Of a DNA stretch of 64,000 bases, positions 51,874-61,722 are shown one piece after another. Within the stretch, counting starts at the first letter, position 1; the number at the start of each line of letters is the position of its first letter. A model generated the notes under the pieces. The model saw only the letters and a program-made list of their open reading frames with translations. It did no database searches and was not told where the DNA came from. This DNA is from Deltaproteobacteria bacterium (lineage in GTDB: Bacteria; Desulfobacterota; Binatia; UBA9968): NCBI GenBank assembly GCA_009379725.1, contig WHTF01000002.1, forward strand, positions 1-64,000, in the 5' to 3' direction. The position numbers and the translations under genes were made by a program.

Positions 51874-54800
51874 ATGGCAAAGAAAACGGTTTCGGCCAAC
51901 GATAATCCCCTCATCGACACGAAACTGCTTTTGCAGGTGCTTAACTCGGTAAAAAAAGGCGATTTTACCGACCGGCTTCCTGGCAACTGGATCGGCATCG
52001 ATGGAAAAATTGCCGACACCCTCAATGACATCATAGAAATGATGTCGGAAAGCACAAAAGAATTGGAGCGGGTTAGCCGTGTTGTCGGCAAGGAGGGACG
52101 ATTGTCACAGCGGGCAACGCTTCCAGAGGCTGCCGGGGCATGGCGGAGCAGAGTCAATGCGGTGAATCATCTGATCGACGATCTCGTTCGTCCCACCACC
52201 GAAATGGCCCGGGTCATCGGCGCAGTCGCCAAGGGGGATCTCACCCAAACCGTGGCTTTGGACGCCGAAGGCCAGCCTCTCAGGGGTGAATTTCTGCGCA
52301 CGGCGAAAATGGTCAATGCCATGGTCAAACAGCTCGACGGTTTTGCCGCCGAAGTGACGCGCGTAGCACGCGAGGTTGGAACCGAAGGCAAGCTCGGCGG
52401 GCAAGCGCAGGTTCGTGATGTCCGTGGAGTGTGGAAAGATTTGACCGACAGCGTGAATATGATGGCCGGCAATTTGACCGCTCAGGTGCGCAATATCGCC
52501 GACGTGACTATTGCCGTAGCCAACGGCGACCTGTCCAAGAAAATCACCGTCGACGTGCGTGGCGAAATTCTGCAATTAAAAGACACGATTAATACCATGG
52601 TGGACCAGTTGCGCAGCTTTGCCGCCGAAGTCACCCGCGTCGCGCGTGAGGTCGGCACTGATGGCAAACTGGGCGGGCAGGCGGTCGTCCCCGGCGTCGC
52701 CGGCACCTGGAAAGACCTGACCGACAGCGTCAATGCAATGGCGAGCAACTTAACCTCTCAGGTGCGCAACATCGCCGACGTCACCATCGCGGTGGCCAAC
52801 GGCGACCTATCGAGAAAGATCACCGTCGACGTCAAGGGCGAGATCCTGCAGCTGAAAGACACCATCAATACCATGGTCGACCAGTTACGCAGCTTTGCCG
52901 CCGAAGTCACCCGCGTCGCGCGCGAAGTCGGCACGGAAGGCAAGCTGGGCGGGCAAGCCGGAGTTCCCGGTGTCGCCGGCACCTGGAAAGACCTGACTGA
53001 CAGCGTCAACTTGATGGCCGGTAATCTTACCGACCAGGTGCGTAATATCGCCGACGTCACCATTGCCGTGGCCAACGGCGACCTGTCCAAGAAAATCACC
53101 GTCGATGTGCGCGGCGAAATCCTTCAGCTCAAGGAAGCCATTAATACGATGGTCGACCAGTTGCGCAGCTTTGCCGCCGAAGTCACCCGCGTCGCGCGCG
53201 AGGTCGGTACCGAAGGCAAGCTGGGCGGGCAAGCACAGGTTCGTGACGTCAGCGGCGTATGGAAAGATCTGACCGAAAACGTCAACATTATGGCCGGCAA
53301 TTTGACCGCTCAGGTGCGTAATATCGCCGACGTCACCATCGCCGTGGCCAACGGCGACCTGTCCAAGAAGATCACCGTCGATGTCCATGGGGAAATTCTC
53401 CAGCTCAAGGAAGCCATCAATACCATGGTGGACCAGTTGAATGGCTTTGCCGCCGAGGTCACTCGCGTCGCGCGTGAGGTCGGCACCGACGGCAAATTGG
53501 GCGGCCAGGCCCTGGTTCCAGGAGTCGCCGGGACCTGGAAAGACTTGACCGACAATGTCAACGTCATGGCGGCGAACCTCACCGCCCAGGTCCGCGGCAT
53601 CGTCAAAGTCGTCACTGCCGTCGCCAACGGTAGCCTTAAAGAAAAGCTGACGGTAGAGGCAAAAGGCGAGGTCGCGGCCTTGGCGGAAACCATTAATAAC
53701 ATGACCGACACGCTGGCTATTTTCGCGGAACAGGTGACCACGGTTGCGCGCGAGGTCGGTGTCGAGGGCCGCTTGGGTGGCCAGGCTAACGTGCCGGGTG
53801 CTGCCGGCATATGGAAGGATTTGACGGACAACGTAAATTTGTTGGCCGCCAATCTCACCACCCAGGTGCGCGCTATTGCCAATGTCGCGACCGCGGTCAC
53901 TAAAGGCGATCTTACCCGTTCGATCCAGGTGGCGGCCCGCGGCGAAGTTGCGGAACTCAAAGACAACATCAACGCCATGATTCAAAACCTGCGCGCAACC
54001 ACGGATCAGAACACCGAGCAGGACTGGCTCAAGACCAATCTCGCCAAGTTCACCCGCATGATGCAGGGACAGCGCGATCTGACCACGGTCGGGCAGATGT
54101 TGCTCTCCGAGCTGGCGCCATTGGTGAGCGCGCAGTACGGCGCGCTTTATCAGATCGAGGGCAGCAATGGGGATTCACGGTTAAAGATGTTGGCCAGCTA
54201 CGCTCGTGAAGCCACCCAGGATATCGCGGCGGAACTGCCTGTCGGCGTGGGTCTGGTAGGCCAATGCGCCGTAGAGAAACGGCGCATCCTGCTTGCCGAC
54301 GTTCCATCCACCTACGTTCAAATTTCCTCCGGTCTCGGCCACGCCCAGCCGAGAAATCTGATCGTATTGCCGGTGCTCTTCGAAGCTGAGACCAAAGCCG
54401 TTATCGAGCTCGCTTCACTGGCTGAATTTACATCGACGCACCTGACGTTTCTTGCCCAATTGACCGAAAGCATCGGCATCGTTCTCAATACGATCGAGGC
54501 AACGATGCAAACAGAAGGACTCCTGCAGCAATCGCAAAAACTTGCCGGCGAATTGCAAACCCAGCAGACGGAGTTGCAACAAACCAATGAAGAGCTAGCC
54601 ACCAAAGCTCAACAGCTCGCCGAGCAAAACGCCGAGGTCGAGCGCAAGAATCAGGAAATCGAACAGGCGCGCCATGCCTTGGAAGAGAAGGCCGCGGAGC
54701 TGGCTCTGGCGTCCAAATATAAATCCGAATTCCTTGCCAACATGTCACACGAGCTGCGCACGCCGCTCAATTCCATTCTCATTCTGGCCCAGCAGCTGGC

Positions 54801-56796
54801 ATCGAATCCCGACAGCAACCTCAATATCAAACAAGTGGAATTCGCCAGAAATATTCACGCCTCAGGCGGCGACCTGCTGAACCTTATCAGTGACATTCTT
54901 GATTTGTCTAAGATTGAATCCGGCACGGTCACCGTGGAACCCGAAGAAATTCTTTTCACCAAAGTGCAAGAAGCCGTGGAAAGGAGCTTTCGTCATGTGG
55001 CTGAAGCGCGGCACCTTGGGTTTAAAATCGAGGTGGATGCCGAACTTCCCGGGGGCATGGTTACCGACCTCAAGCGCCTCCAGCAGGTACTGAAGAATCT
55101 CCTGTCCAACGCCTTCAAATTTACAACTCACGGAAGCGTGGTGTTCCGCATGAGAGTAGCTACCGCGGGCTGGAGTCCGGAGCACGCCATCCTTAAAAAC
55201 AGTTCCAGAGTCATTGCTTTTGAAGTGAGCGATACCGGTATCGGCATTCCTCCGGATAAGCAGAGAATCGTTTTCGAGGCGTTTCATCAGGCCGACGCCG
55301 GGACGAGCCGCCGTTACGGCGGCACGGGACTCGGGCTGGCGATCAGCCGTGAGCTGGCGACACTTCTGGGCGGGGAGATCCGACTCGTCAGCAGCCTCAA
55401 TGAGGGAAGCGCATTTACTCTTTACCTGCCGGAAAGTTACTTCGCCTCACTGTCCACCGACTTCCCCACGAGATGGACGGCGTTCAGTCCGGCTCCGCTC
55501 ATTGTACAACAGCCGCTCAAGCAGGAAGAGATCGCCGACGACCGCGAATCTGTTTTTCCGGAAGATCCGGTTGTACTCATCGTCGAGGACGATCCTCATT
55601 TCGCTAATTTGTTATTAGATCTGGTGCGCCAGCGAGGTTTCAAAGGTGTCGTTACGGCCAAGGGATCGGTTGCCCGTAATTTGGCGCGTGAATTTAATCC
55701 AATTGCGGTCATGTTGGACATTTTCCTGCCCGACATGCTCGGATGGACGGTTTTAAGCCATCTCAAACAGGACCCGGCCACGCGCCACATCCCAGTGCAA
55801 ATCGTCAGCGTTGAAGAGGAGCGCCTGCAGGGACTCGGGCACGGCGCTTTTTCCTACCTGATCAAACCGGCAAGCACCGGCGAGCTGGAAAAAGCCATCG
55901 ATCGCGTGTTGGGCTACGCCCGATCGGGCGGCAGAAAGCTGCTGATCGTAGAAGACAACGAGGTGGAACGCAAAAGTATCGTTGAACTGCTCTCCAATGA
56001 TAAGGTGGAAATCACCACTGCACAAAACGGCGCCGATGCATGGAAAAACCTACGTTCCAGGAAGTTCGATTGTATGGTTCTGGACTTAAAGCTCCCGGAT
56101 ATCTCCGGCTTCGAATTGCTCGAGCGCATTCGCCGCGAACCGGATCTACAGGATCTACCGATCGTCGTGTTTACGGGCAAGGATTTGACCGAGGAGGACG
56201 AACTTCAGCTGGCGCAGATGGCTGAAAGCGTAGTCGTTAAAGGCGTGCAATCTCCCGAGCGTCTGCTCGATGAAACGTCATTGTTTTTGCATCTCGTTAC
56301 AGCCGAACTGCCTCCGGCCAAGCAACAAATGTTGGAACGGTTACGGCATAGCGATGAGGCGCTTAAGGGTAAGACGGTGCTGGTCGTCGATGATGACGTG
56401 CGCAATATCTTTGCTTTGACCAGCTTACTCGAGCAACACGGCATCCGCGTAATCAGCGCGGAAACCGGTAAAGAAGCAGTCTCCCTGTTAAATCGCGCTC
56501 AGGTGGTCGATGCCGTGCTCATGGATATTATGATGCCGGATATGGACGGCTATGAAACCATGGGCATTATCCGCAACACCCCAAAACACAGGCTCCTCCC
56601 GATTCTCGCTCTGACCGCGAAGGCCATGAAAGGCGACCGCGAAAAATGCCTGGAAGCGGGGGCTTCGGACTATATCGCCAAGCCGGTCAATACCGAGGAA
56701 TTGCTCGGATTGCTCCGTATCTGGCTTTTCGGCAAACAGACAACCCAGGGAGTCCTTTATGATGAACGAATCAACGGCGAACATCCTCGTAGTTGA
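51874..56796 (+). CDS. HAMP-array hybrid histidine kinase with GAF and three receiver domains
   Basis: A 1640-residue soluble protein. Residues about 20-740 are a long tandem of HAMP-type units of 92 residues; six units of [21 protein letters not shown] start at codons 52342, 52618, 52894, 53170, 53446 and 53722, with two degenerate units before. Then a GAF domain (about 745-890), a coiled coil, HisKA with His959 ([16 protein letters not shown]), HATPase ([13 protein letters not shown]), and three REC domains with acceptors Asp1282, Asp1404 and Asp1551. No membrane segment exists. The array resembles Nik1/Os-1-type group III kinases that sense osmotic stress. The signal here is unknown. Confidence 0.93.
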   Translation: MAKKTVSANDNPLIDTKLLLQVLNSVKKGDFTDRLPGNWIGIDGKIADTLNDIIEMMSESTKELERVSRVVGKEGRLSQRATLPEAAGAWRSRVNAVNHLIDDLVRPTTEMARVIGAVAKGDLTQTVALDAEGQPLRGEFLRTAKMVNAMVKQLDGFAAEVTRVAREVGTEGKLGGQAQVRDVRGVWKDLTDSVNMMAGNLTAQVRNIADVTIAVANGDLSKKITVDVRGEILQLKDTINTMVDQLRSFAAEVTRVAREVGTDGKLGGQAVVPGVAGTWKDLTDSVNAMASNLTSQVRNIADVTIAVANGDLSRKITVDVKGEILQLKDTINTMVDQLRSFAAEVTRVAREVGTEGKLGGQAGVPGVAGTWKDLTDSVNLMAGNLTDQVRNIADVTIAVANGDLSKKITVDVRGEILQLKEAINTMVDQLRSFAAEVTRVAREVGTEGKLGGQAQVRDVSGVWKDLTENVNIMAGNLTAQVRNIADVTIAVANGDLSKKITVDVHGEILQLKEAINTMVDQLNGFAAEVTRVAREVGTDGKLGGQALVPGVAGTWKDLTDNVNVMAANLTAQVRGIVKVVTAVANGSLKEKLTVEAKGEVAALAETINNMTDTLAIFAEQVTTVAREVGVEGRLGGQANVPGAAGIWKDLTDNVNLLAANLTTQVRAIANVATAVTKGDLTRSIQVAARGEVAELKDNINAMIQNLRATTDQNTEQDWLKTNLAKFTRMMQGQRDLTTVGQMLLSELAPLVSAQYGALYQIEGSNGDSRLKMLASYAREATQDIAAELPVGVGLVGQCAVEKRRILLADVPSTYVQISSGLGHAQPRNLIVLPVLFEAETKAVIELASLAEFTSTHLTFLAQLTESIGIVLNTIEATMQTEGLLQQSQKLAGELQTQQTELQQTNEELATKAQQLAEQNAEVERKNQEIEQARHALEEKAAELALASKYKSEFLANMSHELRTPLNSILILAQQLASNPDSNLNIKQVEFARNIHASGGDLLNLISDILDLSKIESGTVTVEPEEILFTKVQEAVERSFRHVAEARHLGFKIEVDAELPGGMVTDLKRLQQVLKNLLSNAFKFTTHGSVVFRMRVATAGWSPEHAILKNSSRVIAFEVSDTGIGIPPDKQRIVFEAFHQADAGTSRRYGGTGLGLAISRELATLLGGEIRLVSSLNEGSAFTLYLPESYFASLSTDFPTRWTAFSPAPLIVQQPLKQEEIADDRESVFPEDPVVLIVEDDPHFANLLLDLVRQRGFKGVVTAKGSVARNLAREFNPIAVMLDIFLPDMLGWTVLSHLKQDPATRHIPVQIVSVEEERLQGLGHGAFSYLIKPASTGELEKAIDRVLGYARSGGRKLLIVEDNEVERKSIVELLSNDKVEITTAQNGADAWKNLRSRKFDCMVLDLKLPDISGFELLERIRREPDLQDLPIVVFTGKDLTEEDELQLAQMAESVVVKGVQSPERLLDETSLFLHLVTAELPPAKQQMLERLRHSDEALKGKTVLVVDDDVRNIFALTSLLEQHGIRVISAETGKEAVSLLNRAQVVDAVLMDIMMPDMDGYETMGIIRNTPKHRLLPILALTAKAMKGDREKCLEAGASDYIAKPVNTEELLGLLRIWLFGKQTTQGVLYDERINGEHPRS
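52342..53997 (+). repeat. Six 276-bp tandem coding repeats (HAMP units)
   Basis: Six in-frame copies begin at 52342, 52618, 52894, 53170, 53446 and 53722 with exactly 276 bases each and no indel. Copies 2-5 are very similar at DNA level (long shared stretches such as ATCGCCGACGTCACCATCGC), copies 1 and 6 less so. High identity suggests gene conversion or recent duplication. Confidence 0.9.
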
Positions 56797-58891
56797 CGAT
56801 GACGTGAAGACGCTCTCGGCCATGGAGGCATTGCTTTCAGGGCCGGGGCGGAACATTTTCACAGCTTCGTCAGGCACTGAGGCGCTCCGTCATCTGCTGC
56901 GAGAGGACTTTGCCCTCATTATGCTGGACGTGCGGCTACCGGTGATGGACGGTTTTGAGACTGCCGCGCTGATTCGCCAGCGGGAGCGGTTTCGCTATAC
57001 TCCAATCATTTTTATTTCCGCCATCGATACTCTGGAATCGGATATCTTCCGGGGAGCCGCCAGCGGAGCTGTGGATTATCTGTTCAAGCCGGTCGTGCCG
57101 CAAGTGCTCCAATCTAAGGTTTCGGTCTTCGTCGACTTATTTCATAAGAACGAGCAGTTGAAGCAGCAAGCCATCCGCCAGAGCGAGGAGCGGTTTCGGC
57201 TAGTTGTGGAAAGCTTGCAGGACTATGCTGTCTTTATGATGGATCCAAGCGGCCGGGTTTCTAGCTGGAATCTGGGCGCCGAGCGGATAGTCGGCTGGAA
57301 GCAGCAGGAAGCGACCGGAAAATTATTCGGCAGCTTTTATGTCTCCGAAGACCATGAGAAGGGGTTACCGGCCCATGCGCTCAGGGAGTCCGCAGTCGCG
57401 GGCCGCTATGAGGAAGAAGGCTGGCGCCTGCGCAAGGACGGCTCACGGTTCTGGGCCAATGTGGTGATCACTGCGCTGCGCGATGATCATGGCGAGTTGA
57501 TTGGTTTTTCCGCGATATTTCGGGATCTCACCAGTCGCAAGAACACCGAAGAGCAGCTGCGAAAACTCAATGCCGATCTCGAAGAGCGATACGTGGAAAA
57601 CGCGGCTGAGTTGGCTCATACGATCGGCGAACGGGAGAAGCTGCAGCAGCAGCTTCTTCAGGTTCAAAAAATGGAAAGTATCGGCACGCTGGCCGGCGGG
57701 ATTGCCCATGATATTAACAATATTCTCAATATTATTTCCGGCTATGCCAATTTGATTCGGGAGAATACAGCCAATAAAGATAAAAATTCCGAGAATGTCG
57801 ATGTGATTATTGAGACGGTGGAACGAGGGGTTTCCTTGGTCCAGCAGCTGTTGGCCATGGCCCGTAAAGCGGACACGAAATTCGAGCCCGTCAAGGTGAC
57901 TGGCGTACTGCAGAAGCTACAAGGCATTCTCAATGATACTTTTCCCAAGACCATTGACATAACGTGGAATTTGCGCCCGGACCTGCCGCCGATCATGGCT
58001 GACCAGAATCAAATTCACCAGGCCGTCTTCAACCTGTGCTTGAACGCTCGCGATGCGATGCCGGAAGGGGGAAAACTCAGCGTCACCACGGAGATCGTTA
58101 GCGGACGCGAACTGCGCAAGATATCCCAAGAAGCCCGGGAAGAACGGTATTGCTGCATAACCGTGAAGGATGACGGTATCGGCATGGATGTGACCATCTT
58201 AAACCGGATTTTCGAGCCCTTCTTTACGACTAAACAGCTGGGAGAAGGAACCGGCTTAGGCCTCGCCGTGGTCTATGGCATTGTCGGTAAACATGGCGGC
58301 ATCATCGACGTCGAGAGCGAACCGGGTCAAGGCGCAACCTTTCGCATCTTTCTACCCATTCCAAAGGACCAAGCTGAACTCGAGAATATTCAAGAGCAAG
58401 GCATTGAGAAAAAACCCGAAAAAACGGTTGGCGAAGGTGAAATGATTCTTTTCGTCGACGACGAACCGCATCAAGTACGTCTGATGCAAATACATTTGCA
58501 GCGCGCCGGCTACAGGGTTCTCACAGCGGCGGACGGCGCTGAAGCTGTCGAGATGCATCGACGCCATAAGGACGAGATCGCGGTCGTGGTTCTGGACTTC
58601 GGATTGCCAAAGTTAAATGGCTGGGAAGCTTTCCGAAAAATGAAAGAAATCGATCCTTTCGTAAAAGCCATATTTGCTACTGGGTTTATGGCTTCTGAGC
58701 TGGAGTCCGAGTTAGCCAAGGAGGAACTGAGCGGCGTCATCATGAAGCCCTATCAGTTGGACGAGGTGCTGGAAAAAATTGCCGGCGCGGCCAAAGCCAG
58801 TAACGCAAAACCGTGCTTGAAGTCGCCAGGGGGCCGGAGAACAGACTTCAGTAGCGCGATCCGCCAGAGACCTGACCCAGAAAAATCTTAA
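56759..58891 (+). CDS. REC-PAS-HisKA-HATPase-REC hybrid histidine kinase
   Basis: A 710-residue protein overlapping the previous gene by 38 bases. The N-terminal receiver has LIMLDVRLPVMDG. A PAS/PAC domain (RFRLVVESLQDYAVFMMDPSG and YEEEGWRLRKDGSRFWANV) leads to HisKA with His317 (GGIAHDINNILNIISGYANLI) and a HATPase with NLCLNARDAMPEGG, DDGIGMD and GEGTGLGLAV. A C-terminal receiver (VVLDFGLPKLNGWEAF) completes it. The tight overlap suggests it is controlled together with the HAMP-array kinase, forming a phosphorelay. No membrane segment. Confidence 0.93.
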   Translation: MMNESTANILVVDDDVKTLSAMEALLSGPGRNIFTASSGTEALRHLLREDFALIMLDVRLPVMDGFETAALIRQRERFRYTPIIFISAIDTLESDIFRGAASGAVDYLFKPVVPQVLQSKVSVFVDLFHKNEQLKQQAIRQSEERFRLVVESLQDYAVFMMDPSGRVSSWNLGAERIVGWKQQEATGKLFGSFYVSEDHEKGLPAHALRESAVAGRYEEEGWRLRKDGSRFWANVVITALRDDHGELIGFSAIFRDLTSRKNTEEQLRKLNADLEERYVENAAELAHTIGEREKLQQQLLQVQKMESIGTLAGGIAHDINNILNIISGYANLIRENTANKDKNSENVDVIIETVERGVSLVQQLLAMARKADTKFEPVKVTGVLQKLQGILNDTFPKTIDITWNLRPDLPPIMADQNQIHQAVFNLCLNARDAMPEGGKLSVTTEIVSGRELRKISQEAREERYCCITVKDDGIGMDVTILNRIFEPFFTTKQLGEGTGLGLAVVYGIVGKHGGIIDVESEPGQGATFRIFLPIPKDQAELENIQEQGIEKKPEKTVGEGEMILFVDDEPHQVRLMQIHLQRAGYRVLTAADGAEAVEMHRRHKDEIAVVVLDFGLPKLNGWEAFRKMKEIDPFVKAIFATGFMASELESELAKEELSGVIMKPYQLDEVLEKIAGAAKASNAKPCLKSPGGRRTDFSSAIRQRPDPEKS

Positions 58892-59003
58892 AAGACTCAT
58901 TCGCCGCAAAATTCCTATTGCGCCGGTCAACCGGGCGGAAAGAATACCCATCGCTGCGCCGGATCTATAACGAAAGTTAGTTCGCATCGATGGATTTTCA
59001 AGT

Positions 59004-59294
59004 TCAGCTCTTATCAGTTCGGGAGTATTTCCCCCGTGTATCTTTGGTCATGTTCTTTTGGACAATGGCAATGAGGATAAGGAGAAACGAAAGAAATCGA
59101 ACAAAATAAAAAAACGGTCGGCCCTCATTGGGATCATTGGTTAATCCCAGCGCGGCTCGATTCATCCCTTCGACCAGAAAGGAAATAGCAAAAAAAAGGA
59201 AAAACCGGTCGCCGGTGTCTCGCCAAAACCGAAGGAAGAATAACCCTGCAATCAATGAAGCCATCGAAACGGCGCCCAATAGTAGAAGATCCAT
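59004..59294 (-). CDS. DUF5985-like membrane protein
   Basis: A 96-residue membrane protein with three hydrophobic segments (LLLGAVSMASLIAGLFFLRFW, FFLFFAISFLVEGMNRAALG, FFYFVRFLSFLLILIAIV). It resembles DUF5985. The charged C-terminus (KNMTKDTRGKYSRTDKS) probably faces the cytoplasm. It is the last gene of a three-gene minus-strand unit. Confidence 0.7.
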   Translation of the reverse strand: MDLLLLGAVSMASLIAGLFFLRFWRDTGDRFFLFFAISFLVEGMNRAALGLTNDPNEGRPFFYFVRFLSFLLILIAIVQKNMTKDTRGKYSRTDKS

Positions 59295-59303
59295 ACGTCA
59301 CCC

Positions 59304-59564
59304 TCAGTCGACATCCCAAATTATTCCATACAACAGAACCATCATCGCAATCAGCGCGAGCACCAGCCGCCAGGTAAAAAGATTCACCTCCGGTCCGAGC
59401 AGTAACTTGTCCGCGGCCAATAAACCATTATTTAGGGTCAGTCCTAAAAAGCACAGGCTGCCCCAGAGCAGCAGTTTGTAGCGGCTACGATAATAGGCCC
59501 GCAGCAGCAAACAAAAACAAAAAAACGCCGTAATCGTACAGAGCGTGTAAAATACACCGGCCAT
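59304..59564 (-). CDS. DUF5985-like membrane protein (second copy)
   Basis: An 86-residue protein with three hydrophobic segments (VFYTLCTITAFFCFCLLLRAYY, LLLWGSLCFLGLTLNNGLLAADK, FTWRLVLALIAMMVLLYGIIW). The architecture matches its neighbour at 59004. Both could form a membrane module. It starts one base before the winged-helix gene's end. Confidence 0.68.
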   Translation of the reverse strand: MAGVFYTLCTITAFFCFCLLLRAYYRSRYKLLLWGSLCFLGLTLNNGLLAADKLLLGPEVNLFTWRLVLALIAMMVLLYGIIWDVD

Positions 59565-59565
59565 A

Positions 59566-59955
59566 TCATTTGTCCTTTCTCAGCCTGAAGGCATCAGCAA
59601 ATTCTTGAACTCTCGTTTTCGGCTTGGAGTGGATCAAATTGGTAATCGGCACAAGATGCTTGGAGTAGATTTCGGCCAGGCGATCCACCATCTGTTGCAG
59701 CTCCATCGAAGCCGGCTGGTATCGATATACAGAAGACTGCCCTACCGTGGCCGTGACGAAACCGTCCGCAGACAGCCGAGCCAATAGCTCGGCTGTCTGC
59801 CGTTGATCGATGTAAAGCCTGTTCGCCACAGTTTCGCAACTCCATTCTTCGTCCGGCTTGCTGCGAAGCAGCAGCAATGCCTCCAGATGTGCGACAGAAT
59901 CGATTCTGTCGAGCACAAATTGCCGTACGTCGTGCGGGATCAATTCATCATTCAT
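59566..59955 (-). CDS. Winged-helix protein linked to the DUF5985 pair
   Basis: A 129-residue protein. Residues about 5-75 look like a MarR/ROK-type winged helix (FVLDRIDSVAHLEALLLLRSKPDEEWSCETVANRLYIDQRQTAELLARLSADGFVTA). The rest is a helical tail (MELQQMVDRLAEIYSKHLVPITNLIHSKPK). It is the first gene of the minus-strand DUF5985 unit; it probably senses a ligand or regulates that unit. The family is not recognised by name. Confidence 0.68.
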   Translation of the reverse strand: MNDELIPHDVRQFVLDRIDSVAHLEALLLLRSKPDEEWSCETVANRLYIDQRQTAELLARLSADGFVTATVGQSSVYRYQPASMELQQMVDRLAEIYSKHLVPITNLIHSKPKTRVQEFADAFRLRKDK

Positions 59956-60267
59956 GAGCGAATTTCACCTACCGGCAATAAATTACTTGTTGTCGATTGC
60001 TCCGGGAAGTATTCCTTATCGCCACTTTTAAGAGCAAGACGCTTGCTTTGTCAATCTTGTGAACGCGATTATCCAAAGACGCGAAAAGCGACGATTTTTG
60101 TGTCGCATTCGATTTGCTGCCGATCAGCACGACTGATTGCTCGAAGAACGGCATTTTTACCGGTTTAAAATAAAGACCTTTATATGACTCGTTGGCACTC
60201 TGAATGACTCTTCTGGTCAAAACCTGCCAACTCCGCGCGGGTATGAGGTTTGCATTTTACGCGCAAA
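59956..60267. other. Divergent gap between winged-helix and REC genes
   Basis: 312 bases between divergent genes. No gene or repeat is evident. Promoters for the winged-helix operon and the REC gene should be here. Confidence 0.4.
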
Positions 60268-60834
60268 ATGGCGACAAAAGCTTCCTTTCGAAGACTGCAG
60301 CATGCGGATCTCTGGCACTTCTGCTCGAATTGTGAGAATTGGCCTAACTCGGGCTATGAGGAAAAAGACAACGGCGATCCGCCTTTGGATCGCTTGTGTT
60401 CCGGTTGTGTTGAGAAGCAGAGGGAAGGAAAATGCCAGTGGTTCACTGTAACACGAACAACAACTCCGCCCCCTCCCAAGAAGATCCTGATAATCGAAGA
60501 CCATCCCAACGTTCGCCGTGTGCTCACTATCACCCTAGGTCATCTGGGCTACGAAACCCTTCAAGCTGCAGACGGGTGCACCGGAATAAAAATGAGCCTG
60601 GCGGAAAATCCCGATCTCATTTTATTGGATATCTCGTTGCCTGATTCCAGTGGCTTCGAAACGGCACGAACAATAAAAGAGAATCCCAAAACTAATCAGA
60701 TCCCCATCGTGGCATGCTCAGGCTGGAACCGCGAAGAGATAGTCACGCAGGGACTGGAATCAGGGATCGTGGAATTTCTCGCCAAACCGATCTCTCCGGA
60801 AGTACTCGTTGAAGTGATTAAAAGACTTACTTAA
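60268..60834 (+). CDS. Single-receiver response regulator with Cys-rich N-terminus
   Basis: A 188-residue protein from ATG 60268. Residues about 15-60 carry FCSNCENWP, LCSGCVEK and GKC, a Cys2-Cys2-type zinc or Fe-S module. A Thr/Pro-rich linker leads to a receiver domain: IEDHPNVRRVL, the phospho-acceptor in LILLDISLPDSSG, and the Lys in FLAKPISPE. There is no DNA-binding domain, so it may act through protein contacts, as with DivK or CheY. The combination is unusual. No Shine-Dalgarno is seen. Confidence 0.82.
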   Translation: MATKASFRRLQHADLWHFCSNCENWPNSGYEEKDNGDPPLDRLCSGCVEKQREGKCQWFTVTRTTTPPPPKKILIIEDHPNVRRVLTITLGHLGYETLQAADGCTGIKMSLAENPDLILLDISLPDSSGFETARTIKENPKTNQIPIVACSGWNREEIVTQGLESGIVEFLAKPISPEVLVEVIKRLT

Positions 60835-60930
60835 TAATAATATTTGCCCTCGCTGCATGAGTTTACGACGTCTATCGGAGCTTGTAAGTTCACCGGCAAC
60901 TCTCGTGTTCAGGAGCCGTGACATACGTAG

Positions 60931-60962
60931 AAAGCCCTTTGACAGTGATGTCAAAGGGCTTT
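60931..60962. terminator. Bidirectional intrinsic terminator
   Basis: A 14-bp perfect stem, AAAGCCCTTTGACA (60931-60944) and TGTCAAAGGGCTTT (60949-60962), with loop GTGA. On the plus strand a TTTT tract follows. It lies between the REC gene and tRNA-Asn, so it can end transcripts from both sides. Confidence 0.85.
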
Positions 60963-60973
60963 TCTGGTCTAAC

Positions 60974-61049
60974 TGGCTCCCCGGGAGGGACTCGAACCCC
61001 CGACCAATTGGTTAACAGCCAACTGCTCTACCGACTGAGCTACCGGGGA
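60974..61049 (-). tRNA. tRNA-Asn (GTT)
   Basis: A 76-base tRNA read on the minus strand with encoded CCA. Acceptor stem TCCCCGG pairs with CCGGGGA; the D arm is AGCTCAGTCGGTAGAGC; the anticodon loop CTGTTAA has anticodon GTT (61016-61014); the T loop is GTTCGAGTC. The terminator at 60931 lies just downstream. Confidence 0.97.
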
Positions 61050-61093
61050 AATAAGTTGGGTAATTTTTCTAACTTAATTCCGCCACAAGATGA

Positions 61094-61099
61094 ATTATA
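61094..61099 (-). promoter_or_regulatory. Candidate -10 of the tRNA-Asn promoter
   Basis: TATAAT on the minus strand, about 45 bases before the mature tRNA 5' end. No clear -35 was found. Confidence 0.4.
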
Positions 61100-61188
61100 C
61101 AAGCAATTAAGCAGATCATTTATTTAGCATAGGAAAGCAGCAAATTCTAGGCGGTTTATGCAGGAAATCGGCATCTGCTCAGGTTTGG

Positions 61189-61662
61189 TTATCTAAATCC
61201 CAATTGTTGCAGTTCTCGGAGCATCTTTTGATGATGCGTGGCCGGCCAGTAGATACGGCGGCATCCGGCACACCAAAAAAAAATCTCCTGGGTTGAAAAG
61301 ACGTATTCAGGTACCCGATCCCTCACCGAATCCTTCGAGCGCGGCTGCAGCAAGCCGTTGCATGAAAGACAACGCCTGAAAAGATCATCACGCCAAGTCA
61401 GACTAAACTTCTCGACAACCTGACGGAGCTGCTCGCGAAAATCATTGCTTTCAATGAAAACAAACTCCGGTGGTTGCCTGAGCCGCAAGCCGCGGTCCCG
61501 GGTAAGGATAACGCGACCCTGCTGGCGCGCCGCTCGGATCAAACCATAGCCTGACAGGTGCCGGCCGTAGATGACGTCTTGGCCGATCACCCGCAGCCAT
61601 TTCGCCAGCCGGCCAAGCATACGGTCGGCCGCGAACTTCAATTGCGGCGTGGATTCCGACAT
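61189..61662 (-). CDS. Mut7-C RNase-domain protein
   Basis: A 157-residue protein from ATG 61662; the frame opens at 61929 but homology begins here. FAADRMLGRLAKWLRVIGQDV, RVILTRDRGL and the Cys pairs CLSCNG and CAGC (zinc ribbon) match the Mut7-C family of predicted PIN-like nucleases. Function in bacteria is untested. Confidence 0.88.
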   Translation of the reverse strand: MSESTPQLKFAADRMLGRLAKWLRVIGQDVIYGRHLSGYGLIRAARQQGRVILTRDRGLRLRQPPEFVFIESNDFREQLRQVVEKFSLTWRDDLFRRCLSCNGLLQPRSKDSVRDRVPEYVFSTQEIFFWCAGCRRIYWPATHHQKMLRELQQLGFR

Positions 61663-61722
61663 TTGCGTCCACCGAGTTTGAATTGCTGCGCCTTTGCCTT
61701 TAGCATAGCTGTGTTTTACAGC

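Noticed and set aside
52885-53985. Repetitive minus-strand ORFs inside the HAMP array
   Set aside because: Repeats on the coding strand make repeated open shadows; no signal or family match.
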